A DNA stretch of 64,000 bases, from positions 185,188,982 to 185,252,981 of the forward strand of contig NW_026947484.1 of assembly GCF_034190915.1 (NCBI RefSeq). Reading direction: 5' to 3'. The notes beneath the pieces are model-generated. The model worked only from the letters and a program-made list of their open reading frames with translations. It ran no database searches and was not told the DNA's origin. Position numbers and translations under genes: made by a program. Of the stretch, positions 36,601 through 48,793 are shown piece after piece. Source of the DNA: Cavia porcellus. Lineage: Eukaryota > Chordata > Mammalia > Rodentia > Caviidae. Each line of letters opens with the position of its first letter. The stretch's first letter is position 1.

Positions 36601-36706
36601 GCTGGCCCAGTGGTCAGCATCTACAATTCAGCAGTCTAGGAGCAAGAGACAGGAGGATCCCAGCCTAGGCTAGGCAATTTAGCAACAGTGGCTATTACCT
36701 AAAACA
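36601..36706 (+). mobile_element. Old B1-like (7SL-derived) SINE
   Basis: The sense order gctggcccagtggtcagcat, then gagacaggaggatcccagcc and taggcaatttagcaacag follows a 7SL-derived B1/Alu monomer (head, B-box region, middle). Strongly diverged; no tail or target duplication visible. Confidence 0.6.
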
Positions 36707-36976
36707 TTTCTGTTTTGCTAGCCTACACCATTTCCTGGTCCTTGGTTAGAAAACAAAACATGTATTTTTCCATTTTTGTGTGTATCCACAGGCATGTCTG
36801 GATTGTGAAGTTTCTTCTGTTCCATGTGCAGCATACAGAAGGCCAAAACGGAATCTGGACTACTCCATGTCATTTCTCCTGTCCTAAAGACCTGAGATAA
36901 CCACTCTGCTCCTTCTTCCTTTAAGAATCTTTCTATTTTTAATGTAATACCCTAAGTTTTCAGTTTTGCTTTTATA

Positions 36977-37300
36977 TTGAAAAAAAGTATAAGCTCCTTC
37001 ATTCAAGTTTCACCGGCAAATTCTCCAATTCACCTTCAATTATCTGCATCTGTAAATCAGAGTCTTATTTTAGTTATACCAAAACAGCCTGATTGCATTC
37101 ACCTATTTGATTACTCAATTTATCCTCCTAAAATAATGCTGATTTGTCAAGCATTTTTCCTTCTTCATGTATGTATGTATGTTTCACTAAATTTGCTGAT
37201 AGGAAGTAGACATGAAGCCAGTCAACGTATGCTAGCCATCGTATTCTTTTTGTTGTTGTTAATTATTACTTTAGTACAAGTTTGTAGTCAAATTCAGTGA
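36977..37300 (+). other. Unassigned sequence with 107-codon frame
   Basis: The frame encodes a hydrophobic, S/L/I-rich peptide without a recognisable domain. It overlaps an ATGT-rich run (about 37169-37181). I see no splice sites or poly(A) signal tied to it, and its composition matches random translation of T-rich DNA. Confidence 0.3.
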
Positions 37301-37319
37301 ACCTGATGAGAGGAAATTA

Positions 37320-37537
37320 TTTTATCTTATTTTTAGTATCAAGGATCGAACTTATGACCTCATGTTCTCCAGGCAAGCACTTATGCCACTGAACTAAATC
37401 CCCAGCACTAGCTTATTTTGTTTTTCAGGCAGGATCTCACTATATAGTTCAGGCTAGCCTTGAACTTACAACGACTCTCCTGCTTCAGCCTCCCAAGAGC
37501 TGGGATTATCATTTGCACTACCATGCTTTACTGGGAA
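37320..37537 (-). mobile_element. Composite B1-ID SINE (7SL-derived plus tRNA-derived)
   Basis: On the minus strand a B1-like monomer comes first (about 37530 to 37425; plus-strand signature cctcccaagagctgggatta), followed directly by an ID-like unit (about 37415 to 37330; plus-strand signature ccactgaactaaatccccag) and a short A-rich tail. gaaatt at 37313-37318 and 37538-37543 may be the target duplication. Fusion SINEs of B1 with ID are known in several non-murid rodent families. A shared duplication around the pair argues for one dimeric element rather than two insertions. Confidence 0.75.
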
Positions 37538-37977
37538 GAAATTTAATATGACACATTCCAGATAGTTTTATCCATTCTAGAGCAGATAAACAGGATATTA
37601 TCAGGTGTGGATATAACCTTGTCACTGCTGAAGCAAGCTCGCATTAGTAGGAGATACAAAGAGATGGCATAGGGAAAATACAGGATGTTAACCGTTTCAT
37701 TTAGGTTCAAATTTAATTATACAGATTCCTTCCTTGTGGACCTCTTGTTCTATGATATAAATATCATGAACTTTGAAGTTACTTTGAATTATTTTCCTTA
37801 CCATTAAAAGTAAACGTTTGTGACAGTCTCCACAGCTAATGGCTGTTATTTCAAGTAGTCACACCAAAGAATGAGTAATTAACAACTTCATCTTTGTTAG
37901 AATATCAGCCTAGACATTTGAAAAAGTCATTTATCTAGTCGGTTGTGTCTTTGCAATATATGCACACAGTATTAGAT

Positions 37978-38115
37978 TATTCTCACTACATTTTACATAA
38001 AAGAAAGACCAGGGCTCTGCAAACACGAGATTTTGTTTAGTAGCACACAGAACTGAGTGACAGATTGAGATTCGAGCCAAGGTTTCTGCTCTGAATATAA
38101 CAGCACTGGTGACTA
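37978..38115 (-). mobile_element. MIR SINE (antisense)
   Basis: Antisense MIR core: ttttacataaaagaaagacc, then tagcacacagaactgagtga and gagattcgagccaaggtttc follow the order of the conserved tRNA-related and core parts of MIR. Old and diverged. It lies inside a 101-codon minus frame (37931-38236) that is therefore unlikely to be a gene. Confidence 0.65.
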
Positions 38116-38344
38116 CATGTGAACTGCATTTAGCAGTAAAGATGTCCCATGTACTCTGCAGTTGAGATTCTCTATGTAAATGCAGGCCCTGAGGAACTGG
38201 CATCAACACAGTGTTCTCCGGGGAATCAGAATTCATTTTCTTTCATGACAGATTTTTCTTTAATTGTTCGGTGTATGCAGCAACGAACCTTCGGGAACAG
38301 TTAACTGCTCTTTGGAGGGCACACTAACAAGTGAACAGCTGGAA

Positions 38345-38560
38345 GACAGTGTGGCTTGGCGAGCAGAGCAGCAGGTTGGAGAATGAGGGACCAAAGTTTC
38401 AAATCCCATTTCCCACTGCTAAGGGGGAGTGACCTTGAACAAATTCCTGTGTTGGGCATACATCTGCTCCAGCAGATATCAACATGAAAATTGGGATCTC
38501 AGCTTGAGGTACATTAACGTATGTAGTCTATATGCCTTAAAGCCATTTCCATGAAACCTG
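38345..38560 (+). mobile_element. MIR SINE (sense)
   Basis: acagtgtggcttggcgagca opens the copy, followed by tttcaaatcccatttcccac (B-box region), gagtgaccttgaacaaattc and a worn 3' core. This is a standard MIR order. CpGs are kept in a few positions. Confidence 0.75.
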
Positions 38561-39230
38561 CATTCATTTAGAAGTGTAGATTTGTTTGCCTACAGGGGAT
38601 GTTTGTGGCATTTTACTCAGTACACTGATATTGAATCCTCATTTTTTTAGTGACGTCAGGAAAAGGGATTCATAATTGCTACTACAAAATTTTAAACTAA
38701 TAAGGATGGACACCATTTTAATTTGCTTTAAATTACAGTTCATGGAGTTGAGAATATGTTGGAAAATTAGTAACCCCACTCAGCATCTCTCCTTCCCATC
38801 AGAATACTAAAATAAATAAAATAAATCCAATGCAATAATATGGCAAGCAGGAATGCTGTTTAATATTCTAATTTATCCTAAAAAAGGTTTCTGAGAACTG
38901 AAATGCAGAGAAGTTGCCAAGGCAAAAAATAAGAACAAAAATTTTTCTTTCTTCTATTATATGCACTTGACACAGGACATAGGTTCTCTATTAATGAGAG
39001 AGGAAAGTGGACTCTGTCTTTTAGAATAGAGCACTTCCAAAGTGTTTTGTGCTTTTTGGTGACAGATAAACTAAACTAACTTTTGGTCCACACACCAGGC
39101 TTTAAAGTTATAGTTAAGCTTAGAGTTCCACAATTTGCAACCAGTATAATTGTCGAGAAATTAGTAAAAGTTTTATGTTCTTTTTCCTCATCAATTAAAT
39201 AAAAATGATGAATCAGGGACACTTGAGAAG

Positions 39231-39355
39231 CACATAGCATAGAAGTGAAGAACACAGGCTTTGGAGCCAGACTATCTGCTCTGAAAATCTGCGGCTGTCA
39301 CTCAGTAGACTGTGACTTTATGGTTTTTACTTCTAATGTCTTTTTGTATGGTGGG
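39231..39355 (+). mobile_element. MIR SINE, 5' half, split by an LTR
   Basis: agaacacaggctttggagcc (about 39250-39269) and actgtgactttatggttttt give a sense MIR that breaks off at the LTR. The expected 3' MIR sequence resumes after 39709. Confidence 0.75.
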
Positions 39356-39709
39356 TGCACTATGGTTTGTCTCTGTCCTCCCTTGGATTTAGATGTTGAA
39401 ATATAATCAAAAGTGTGACAAACTTAGGAGGTTGTGTATTTGAGAGGTCATTATGAGGGTGGAGTCTTGATGACCAGGAATAGTATCCTTATAAAAAAGG
39501 GTCCTAGAAGGTTTGTTTTTCCCTCTACCCAGGAGGACAGAAGTAGAAAGCATTATTTATGAGCCAGGAATGATTTTTCATCAGACCAATATCTGTCAGT
39601 ACCTCAATCTCAAGCTTTTCAGGCTCCAGAACTCAGATATAAATTTATGTTTTTTATAAGCCATTCAATTTATAGTATTTTGTTATAGCAAACTGAATAG
39701 ACTAAGACA
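39356..39709 (+). mobile_element. Solo LTR, MST/MLT1-type MaLR
   Basis: Starts tgcactatggtttgtctctg and ends ctgaatagactaagaca. Family landmarks in order: aaagtgtgacaaacttagga, gagggtggagtcttgatgac, ccttataaaaaagggtccta and ttttgttatagcaaactgaa. Length 354 bp. Inserted into a MIR whose two halves flank it. A 5-bp duplication is no longer legible. Confidence 0.85.
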
Positions 39710-39830
39710 GGAAGATAATAGTAAAAATATCAGAATTTTCCTGAAGATTAAATATATTAATCCTCATAAGATTCCTAAAACAGTAACTTATACATACAAA
39801 TAAAATTAATAGCAATTATCGTTATTATTA
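39710..39830 (+). mobile_element. MIR SINE, 3' half
   Basis: agataatagtaaaaatatca, then gaagattaaatatattaatc and gttattattaataag continue the MIR interrupted at 39356 (3' core and tail). Confidence 0.65.
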
Positions 39831-40895
39831 ATAAGCTCACATTGTTTTAGGTGTTGTGAGCTAATAAATATTTTTACCTTGACATGTGCCTGTTTCCAAA
39901 AAGTATGCATTTAATATTAGACATGATAATTAAAGGGTTATGTGTCTCTTTCTAATTTTTCTAGCTATGAGAATCGATACAACTCAAAGGGCAAGATGAG
40001 CACATAGAATGATAAGTTAATTGAACCAGCCACCAGAATCTGCCCACTCATGGTTTATTTGATGTTGAAAGACCAGACTCTGTATACAGTCCAGCCACGT
40101 TCATGAGACGGTAAGGTCAAACTTAGATACACAGCTGCAAGGTGGTAACTCTGTGGAGACTGACGGATTTGCTCTTTTCTTATCACCCATTCGTAGAAAA
40201 CTATCTAGCCAATGACATGCATGATATAAATATCTGTTCAATAGACATATGAACAGATGCTAAAATAACTAACACACTGTGATGGTGCTATTAGTCTGTA
40301 CTAATACTGAAAGGGTGCTCTGTAAGGAAGATCTGTGAAACAATTTCAGTAGTAGGAGGGAGAAGAGCAAGGGAAGATTCATCCACTTCTAAGATAGGCA
40401 AGCACAGTATCTATACGGACGGTAACATGACAGCAATGTTCTGTTGCATCAACTGTATAAACTTCACAGTGTAATGCTTGTAACTCTCCCGAGGCAAACC
40501 AAAGGTATCTGTCTCACAGTTTTGCTGCCTTCTTTATCAGAATTTGATGGAGAATCTTTTATATGTTTATACTAGATAAAAATAAATCTAAATGGAAATT
40601 CTTTTTAAAATCTGAAGCCATATACCAGTTTTTTGGTTGAAATTTTATAGGATAAGTTAAATGGCATTCTTTTAATCAATATGAGTATATTTCTGTAAGC
40701 ATAATTATGCTGAATTAAAATTATAAAAAGCCAGAACCAAAAAGACATTAATTTAGAAACCCTGGGATAATATTAAGTGATGTATAATAGGAAAAGTGAA
40801 CATTTTTTTAATTTAAAGAAAATATTTACTTTTGTAAAGAAAGATTTATTGAAGGAAATAAATAAAAATTAAAGAAAATTCTGTGTTTTACATTT

Positions 40896-41255
40896 ATTTT
40901 TTATTTTATTTTTGTGTTTTACATTTAGTGAGAAAAATAAAAACAATGACTGAAGGGAAAGAATTACTTGTGTAAACAAATCCATTAAAATATTAGTTAA
41001 AATGAAGATAGAAATCTCATTTACTACATTAAAATAATAACCTTATTTTAGTATTTTTGAAAGTTACTATGTTTAGCATTTTTTTATTATTTTATTTATG
41101 TGTGTGTGTTTTACATTTAGTGAGAAAAATAAAAACAGTGACAGAAGGAAAAGAATTACTTGTATAAACAAATGCATTAAAATACTAGTTAAGATGAAAA
41201 TACAAATCTCATTTACTACATTAAAATAATAACCTTATTTGAATATTTTTGCAAG
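40896..41255 (+). repeat. Local tandem duplication, period 192 bp
   Basis: Two direct copies, from gtgttttacatttagtgaga at 40914 and again at 41106, can be aligned for about 150 bases with roughly 12 differences (about 92% identity by eye). They are separated by T/A-rich DNA that is also partly repeated. A partial third start (tgtgttttacatttatt) lies at 40883. No transposon is recognised in the unit. Confidence 0.9.
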
Positions 41256-41259
41256 TCTG

Positions 41260-43185
41260 CATTCAATCAGTGTTATAATGAGCTCTTTGATGTTAATTAA
41301 TCTGTCTTTCCAGATAGAAGGACAAACTTTCAGTTTAGTGTATGTCAACCTGAAAAAAAGGTTCATTATGAAAATTTTAAAGAAAAATACTGATCCAAAA
41401 TAGTTTACTAAAAATATCCAGAAGTAAAGTAAGGGATTTTTCATAAAAATAATAAAAAAATATGAACCTGATATAAGGAAGGCAGGCAAGATCACAGACT
41501 GACATAAGGCCTGTATTCCGAGTAGCCCATCTCTCTCATTTTGTTTTTATGTGATTGGGTTTTCCATAACTCATTGAGGCCCTTGCTTTTCATAGGAGCA
41601 TTAACCAAAGCCATTCTTCTGGACATGGCATGTCATGGTGGTCAGGCTTTGAGTGCTGTCGATTTTCTTTTTCACTCATTTTGAATAGTTGATTCTTCAA
41701 ACTATAGCTTTGGTCTTAATTTTGGCATCCACCTGGACCTTTTAAAGAATATATTTAAACATCAGCCACAGTAAATATCATAAATCAATAAAAATTTATT
41801 TCATAGTATTTGAGGCTAGCATGTAAACTTATAGCTCTGTTGCTGACTAGTTAAACCATTCGGATTCAGAAAGTTCTTTCATGTACTGTCCATTCTAGAG
41901 AATATGCTACTAAATAAGTTCCTTCTACATTTCCTTCTAACAGTTTTTGATGCCAATTGTTTATCTGTCTGTATATTCAGGCATTGACGGACACAATAAA
42001 AAGGCAATAGAGAATAGAGATTAGTTTATATGAGGCATTTGGGCCAACTTTAAAAATAAGTAAATATCACATTCTTGCTTATTATCTCAATGCCCACCTG
42101 TAATGTAAGTTAAGAATAATGTATCTTTTAATATGCTAAATTCTTATTAGGAAAACATTGACAGGTATGGCAGAAGTGTCTTTTGTTCTATTCTAAAATG
42201 GTTTCTGTTAGGCTCTTTAAGAAGGCTTGATAGCTTTTTCTCTGTAATTCTCTATTACGTATTATCTATCGCAGGTCTCTTCCTGATTACCAAGGCTGCC
42301 ACAACATGGCACTGTACCATGCTAACCTGACACTAAGAATCCATTCCAAGCCTGGGAAAATGATCAAAGTGCTTACTTTCTGAAGGAGCACTAACATCAA
42401 AGTCTTTGAAAAAGAACGAGGCTACCATAATGGATGTAATTTCATGTTATTACTATTTCCCCAACTTTCATTAAACAACCCTGGCAGTGTAGGTACCCTA
42501 GGAATAACAAAACCTCAGACACGGGTAACCATTGCCTTTTCTGGTGTAATCACACAAACCTCACACTTTAAATTAATGAAGCCAGAATCAAAGCAAGTCA
42601 GAGCTGGCTAAAGACTAAGACAAAAACAATAGTTACCCAAAAAAAGGAAGATTAAATTACAGTAAACTCATCAGTTGATATTTATTACTAATTACACAGC
42701 ATCATTCAATTTATAAATAAAAAGTCCCTTTTAACTTACAATAAATCTATAATAATTCATAATAAATGTTAATATTCAACTTTAATTTGAAAAAGCTCAA
42801 AATTCAAAGAATGAAAAAATGTACACATTGAACAGGTTTCTGACATTATAAAAATGCTGACTATAATGAGTGAATAATGGTAAATTCTAAATTTTATAGT
42901 GGAGAAGCTGTCATTTATTTTATAATCGAGAAGAAAAGACTGGAAGGAATCAGACCATTAAAATTTACAGTGCCCATTTTTAAGGTTATTTAAAAATGCC
43001 ATGGTATTTTTGATCTAATTGTTGCATTAATGGAAAATCATTATTTACAGGCTGCTTGTCTTCCTGCACATCTTATAAACAGAAATACTGAGTACTTTTT
43101 ATTCCAGATAGGACATTAATATAAAAAACAATCCCGAAAGAGAGAAATAGTGAGATTCAGCTCTCCTACAATTATGCCCTCATCT
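41260..43185. other. Unassigned intergenic sequence
   Basis: No exon or repeat body recognised. 42240-42560 is more balanced in base composition and keeps a few CpGs, but no frame is open. The minus frame at 41235-41495 is F/I/K-rich and not a gene. Confidence 0.35.
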
Positions 43186-43189
43186 GCCT

Positions 43190-43490
43190 TAGCCACTAAG
43201 CAACCAAGGCCTTAACCACTGAGCTAACCCACCAGCCCTTTTTTCTTCTTCCCTCCCTCCCTCCCTTCCCCCCCCTCCCTCCCTCCCTGTTTTCTCTGTC
43301 TCTCTGTCTCTCTGTCTCTCTGTCTCTCTGTCTCTCTGTCTCTCTGTCACCCTCTCTCTCTCTCTCCCTCCTTCTTTCTTTTTTCTGTGAGACAGGGTTT
43401 CAAAATTACCAACTTAAACCGGCTGAGTTTGAAGTTGCAGTCCACCTCTCAGAGTTCTGGGTTTATGAGCATGCACTCCCACACCCAGTT
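43190..43490 (-). mobile_element. SINE remnants around a C/T microsatellite (possible ID plus B1)
   Basis: At the left, accactgagctaacccaccagccc (43214-43238) resembles the antisense 5' end of an ID-like head. At the right, gagacagggtttcaaaatta through gagttctgggtttatgagca (43388-43480) resembles an antisense B1. Between them lies a long pyrimidine microsatellite. The order on the minus strand (B1, then tract, then ID) parallels the composite SINE at 37320-37537, with the linker expanded. Diverged; moderate support. Confidence 0.5.
43239..43382 (+). repeat. Pyrimidine microsatellite (CCCT)n / (TCTCTCTG)n
   Basis: A CCCT-rich run (about 43252-43288), then seven or so units of an 8-mer tctctctg (about 43293-43348), then a CT run. 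Complete strand asymmetry: almost no purines other than the periodic G. Confidence 0.95.
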
Positions 43491-44048
43491 TCTCTTATAC
43501 AACACAATTTATCATGTGTTTTATCATCCATCTTGGCTCATTTGTATTACTTTATAAATCCTCTGTCTTAACCAGGTGTCTGATGTCTTATCCAAGCATC
43601 CATAAGAGTGACACACTAATTTTTTTTAGCTTGTAGGGTAAATCTTCTGTTTTTTCACAATATTTGGTAGTTACAACAAGGAGGATAAGATTGAAAAATG
43701 AGATATAACTTTCTAGAAAAAGAAAGACAGGGCTCCATCACTGCATCAGGTGATAAAGCCATATCCACTGACATTTCATGTATAAAAGTGGAGGGCAGAT
43801 GTTGAAAAATGAGAATAGGGATGTATCACTTCCGTACCTGTCTGAACAGCAATAGGGGCTGCCATTGAAGTACAGGGCCAAAATGGCACTGTGGCCCCTG
43901 ATTATTTTCTTTGGGTGGGCAAAGAAAGGGCTGCTTGTCTGACAACGAAGAATCAGCCAGTATGGTTAGATCCAAGCACATGCAATTGTGGCTGTTGGCT
44001 AAGAAGTCCTCTACTCTGAAACAAATGAAATCAGCAATGAGGATATTG

Positions 44049-44104
44049 CTATATGTTATATGCTATATGCTATATGCTATATGCTATATGCTATATGCTA
44101 TATG
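44049..44104 (+). repeat. 7-bp minisatellite, 8 units of ctatatg
   Basis: Eight consecutive heptamers (ctatatg, one variant ttatatg), starting 44049. Since 7 is not a multiple of 3, the open frame across it cycles through all phases and simply stays free of stops. Confidence 0.97.
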
Positions 44105-45435
44105 AAAGCTCTGTATGGACCAAAAACCTCTACACTTTGATTTCCAAGCAAGTGAGTAGTTGCTAGAACTAAAAGCTAATGTGTATTGGGTAAGCAAATA
44201 TCTCATTCCAGGCTTCCTAAACATTGTAGTATCCCCCTTAGCTTTTATCTTGGCCTCTGCTCAAACAATGGTAAGGGGAAAGGAAGGGTGCTCTATTTCT
44301 CCAGAAAGGACCAGTAATCATAGATGCATATTGGGCATGCTAGGTCACTTCAGGGAGGGAAGGGAGTAGTGTTTTAAAACTGCACTATATAAGTATCCTA
44401 GCCACCAGCATAACAATGGGGAGAGGAAATGTTCGATTTTAGCTATGTGATTTGAGAAAGTATTCAATAGAAGAGAGAAGTTAAAGTAATTAAATAAATG
44501 AAACATTTTAGATTGATTTTTCCTCTTCTGAAGCTCTCCAAGGAACTGATGTGTTTTGTGTTTGTATAGCATTTTCCCATTCCACAGGATGAGAGTTCGT
44601 TCTTTCCATCAAAAAGTTTTAAATTAAGAGAAAGGTTAATATAATACACTGTCCTATCAAAATTTCATCAGTAGCCAAGCAAAATCTCAGTGCAAGTACC
44701 TCTATAATGTGCTCCCCAAACTTTCATCCTATGGGTGGTATCTTGTTAACAGACAAAATAGAAGCCCATGTCTCAATATCCACCCAGGAGAGCAGTGTCA
44801 CTAAACACATCACAGCTGGTGTGGCTAAACCATCTCAATGAAAATCACAGGACAGTAACACAGGCCTAAAAAGCACAATGGAGCACTGTGCTTTAACTCA
44901 CAATTTAGGTGTCTACTAGGCAAGAAAAAAACTATTTATCCTGTGTAGAATACCATTGAAAAGATGACACATTTTTCTTGGACTCGATGGTAGAGACCTC
45001 ATGTTTTTCACTTGGACATTTGGCTGGATTCTTTAAGTCACTGAAATTTCCACATCATGTTTAAAGTGAAGCGCAAATCAATAGGACATGGCAGAATTTG
45101 TCCAGAGACCTATGGCACACTTTCTATCTTTGGACCTCCATGAACCCAAGGACTCCCAGTCTCAAAGCCTGATGATTTGGTGGATAGAAGGAGACAGATT
45201 CCACCTAGGTCAATCTCTCAGAGCTTTGCACTTCCTGATTATCAGAAAGCAATCAGATAAACCCATTTTTAAAATGCAGTTAGTTTACCGCTGAGCTCTA
45301 GATGAAACTGTATGCCTTGTCCATGAATCCTTGTGACAGCAGGTTGATATTTAATGAAGTAGGTGAACTTGAACTGTTAAGTGGCAAATTATAATATGGT
45401 CAGCCTAGCACTAGAAGTACCTTGTGTTTGAAATT
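44105..45435. other. Unassigned intergenic sequence
   Basis: No exon, RNA gene or clear repeat. Frames at 44160-44369, 44345-44572 and 45088-45294 show no recognisable domain. Confidence 0.35.
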
Positions 45436-45545
45436 TAAATAAAAGAAGGAAGGAAGAAATATGGAGTGAAGGAGGAAGAGAGGGAGGATGGATATAGGAA
45501 AGGAAGAAAGGAAGGAAGGAAAGAAGAAAAAGGAAAAGGATAAAA
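45436..45545 (+). repeat. (GGAA)n-type purine repeat
   Basis: An A/G-only run dominated by ggaa and gaag units with interruptions. The S/L/F-rich minus frame over it is an artefact. Confidence 0.9.
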
Positions 45546-48500
45546 CAGCATTTCTGTTTCTGGGCAAACACCAATCCCTGAACCATCAACTGAAGCAAAG
45601 ACAGAGGGTCAGCAGAGCCCTCAGTTCACTGAGTATCTTCTAAATGCTTGGACTCTTCAACTAAGCTGAATCCCGCTGGTGTCCACTGAGCTTCTGCAGT
45701 TCCACCTAATGCACGCTATTCAGAAGTGAAAATAGGCATGCTCGTTCTGCTCAGTGAAGATAACTCAAGGCTTTTCTCACAGCACAGTGCATTAGCTGTG
45801 CCAATGAACCTGTGTATACTTTCACTCACTTACACTGTCAGCAATGGCTTAGCTGTTTGGTTTCCCACTTGAAAATTTACTGATTGCAGAAGAAAGCAAT
45901 CTTTTTGTAGTCATGAAGAGTTTAAACTAATTACAGTGCTGATTGAACACACTACTTGTGTTTTCAGCACAACTTATATAAATACCTGTGATGAGGCTGT
46001 GTATTCTGATAGACCAACTAGAATCAAGTTGCAGATGAACCCACATCCAGAAAATTACAACTGCTACGCTACATGACTCTTCACTGCAGACTTAGAAAAC
46101 TATCTACCTTTATAGGCTAGACACCAAGATAAGATCTCTATTTTTTCTGCACTGATGGATTTGGGACTCGTGCCAGAGTTGAGCAATGAATATCACATTA
46201 AACAAGGTCACATTGCATCAGCCATTGCTATTGTTGCCTCCTGGTAGACTGACAGCATCAGATCCTTGACTTACTCTGGGACTGTTGAGGGGGCTTTCTT
46301 TTGATTAAAGTGGGCTGAATACACTTGAAACAGGATTCTTCCCCCATCCTAACTTTCCTTTCACTGTGTCCCTCGTAGGAGTCAGGTGACTTAATGACCA
46401 AAGCCCTTCCCTTGCCTTTTCTTAGATTTTTACTTTGGGAATTCATTCTTGTATTTTTTTTCACTTTGCTTTGAGCTAAACATTTTTTTTAAATCTCTTG
46501 CCAATTTTACAACTCTTTTTCTGAATGAGTTTTGAATCATACCTTTGAGATGTAACCAATGAGGAAAATAACTTCAACTTTTTCAATCATTTGAGATCTT
46601 AACTTCTGTGCAGGACTTGCTGAAGTGATAAAACAACTTCCAATCATACAGAGAAGAGAAGGAATAAATTTTATTTGAACAAGATCAATCTGCAAAGACA
46701 CATGGTCTAGAAAAGCCCCCAGTCCAGGTCTCAAAATGTCTCTTGTTGTTTGTGTCAGTGGAGTTGACTCAAATCAACTCAAATAATAATCTCATGGTCT
46801 GGTTAGAGACACTCTGAGTGTCAGAATAGCCAAAGAGGGCTCAGGAATTCAAACTTAAATCTGTCACAGTTATCTGGATTCTCATGGCTGATGAACATGA
46901 CACTAGATCATAAAGTCAATGTCCACTTGAGAGAGGACACCGTGCTCTACACCACTCTATTGCAGTGCATAGAAATCAAAGTAGAGACCTAGTGGGTCTC
47001 TGTTCAGCCTTTTCAAATGAACTCATTTTTACCTGACACATCTGAATGAAAGAATGAACGCAAGGAGGAAAGTTTGAGAAAAACATAAAATCATTGCAAA
47101 TTGGATGAGCCACACTCCTTTTGATAGCAGAGGGAAGGCAACATTGCTGTCACTTGCAGAGAGGACAATTCTGGATGATAAAAAGCAAAGAATACTCTCT
47201 TTAACTTTTGAATAGCTGCCACATACCTGCTCTGGAAGGAAACAGGCTGGTGATGGTTCCCAAAACCACTGCATATCCATTCCATGATTGCTATATCTGT
47301 TGTCAGTAAGATAATTCTGATCATAATTTACAACCATTGTTATGAACCATAACTAGAAAGATTTTGCAGCTACAAGAGTTCTTGAATTTTATAGTTCTAA
47401 AAACTTGTCAACAAAAAAGTAAAAGACCTGTCAACATCTGTAACAATGTTTCTGTGAGACAAGTATCACTCGGTTAATTCAATATAAAATAGGACTGGTA
47501 GGGTTGATCATTCTCTAGTAACCACCAGAAACAAAGAATACACTGAAGTATTCAAAATGAACTGGGAAGACCGTTCAGCTCTCTTTATTGTACAAAAAAC
47601 CACACTGGAGTCATCAACAATCTGTGTTCCTTCAGTTTACTGAGGTTCTGATAAGAACCACAATATTTTTTTTTCATGTCAATTATATGCACTGAGACTG
47701 CAGCTTCTGTGGAACCAAGGATTAATTTCCTTTCCTCGTGCTTCTCTCATTCACAGAGTGAATATACTTCTTAAGTATGGTCATGGCAAATCTTCAAATA
47801 TGTAAGGAACAATAATGATAAATCATATAACCATGAAATAACTGGGTGTATTTCTTAAAATGGAGCAGTGGTTAGAGATTTCTAGATAAAAAGCTGATTG
47901 ATTTATATGGGGAGATTTCCTTGGAACAGAAGTCATTTAATTGGAAAAGAAAACAATATAGAGATATTTGTCCCCAAGTTACAATAAAATAGTCCATGAC
48001 ATAACCTTGGCCACAAAAGACAAATATGCAATTCTTAATTCATTGGCCAGATTTATTTGGAAAAATAGTTGTTGGTTTGTGAATGAAAACAGAGGCTTTG
48101 TAATTGCTCAAATGCCCAAGTTTACTAGGATTAATATTTCAGGACAAGAAAATAGATCACTTCAGAGTTTTAAAGCCACCTGAAATTTAATTGTATTGAA
48201 ATAATTAAATATATCTTATTTCGGATATGTCCAACTGGCATACTGAATTCAGACTAGCATCTCTCAAAAATCTGTAACTTCAAAAAATTCATTTGATCTT
48301 CCCTAACCTTAGGAGGCACAATTTCAATCTAAAACTCCTGCAAAAGGCTCTCGGGTTCTGACATGGGGCCTTGGGAAGGTAATGAGATTACAAAGCACAA
48401 TACTAATCAGTGAATCAATCCATTGATGAATTAAAGCTAAGATGTTCTATCAGAAAGCAGTGCCCAGCTATGTCACACCGACAGTGCGTACCGCACTGCC

Positions 48501-48759
48501 ACACCACGATCAGAAATCATTAACTCGTATCCCCAAAGTATTAGACATAAAAAGTTTAGAAAGGAAAGCAAAACATTTTATTTGAAAGAAAGGAGAGAAA
48601 TGAAGCAGAAATGAGAAGGCAGGATACCTGTGGGCCTTTCTTTGTCTCCAACCTTCTTATTAGACGATAAAAAAAAAAATCCCTCCCCACGCTCTGCCAT
48701 GCTTAGCATAATCTGATGGACTGTTTCAGTCTCCAGGGCCTTATTTTGGCCACCATAGC
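45546..48759. other. Unassigned intergenic sequence; possible conserved block 45680-46060
   Basis: No exon recognised. 45680-46060 is non-repetitive, of balanced composition, with TAAT-type motifs and several CpGs (cccgctgg, cacgctatt, ctcgttctg), and could be conserved non-coding DNA. Overlapping minus frames (46258-46464, 46537-46734, 47029-47337) have no domains. At 48482-48498 a perfect 7-bp stem (cagtgcg / cgcactg, 3-base loop) lies in a small CpG cluster. Confidence 0.35.
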
Positions 48760-48793
48760 CTATGTGTAAATTATTTTTATTCATTTATTTATG

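Noticed and set aside
37931..38236. 101-codon minus frame as a gene
   Set aside because: Overlaps an antisense MIR over much of its length and has no domain.
40232..40258. Hairpin atctgttca / tgaacagat
   Set aside because: A 9-bp stem with a 9-base loop is unremarkable at this base composition and has no surrounding structure.
43252..43382. CRISPR-like or tandem gene array
   Set aside because: Simple pyrimidine microsatellite with no spacers; the organism is a mammal.
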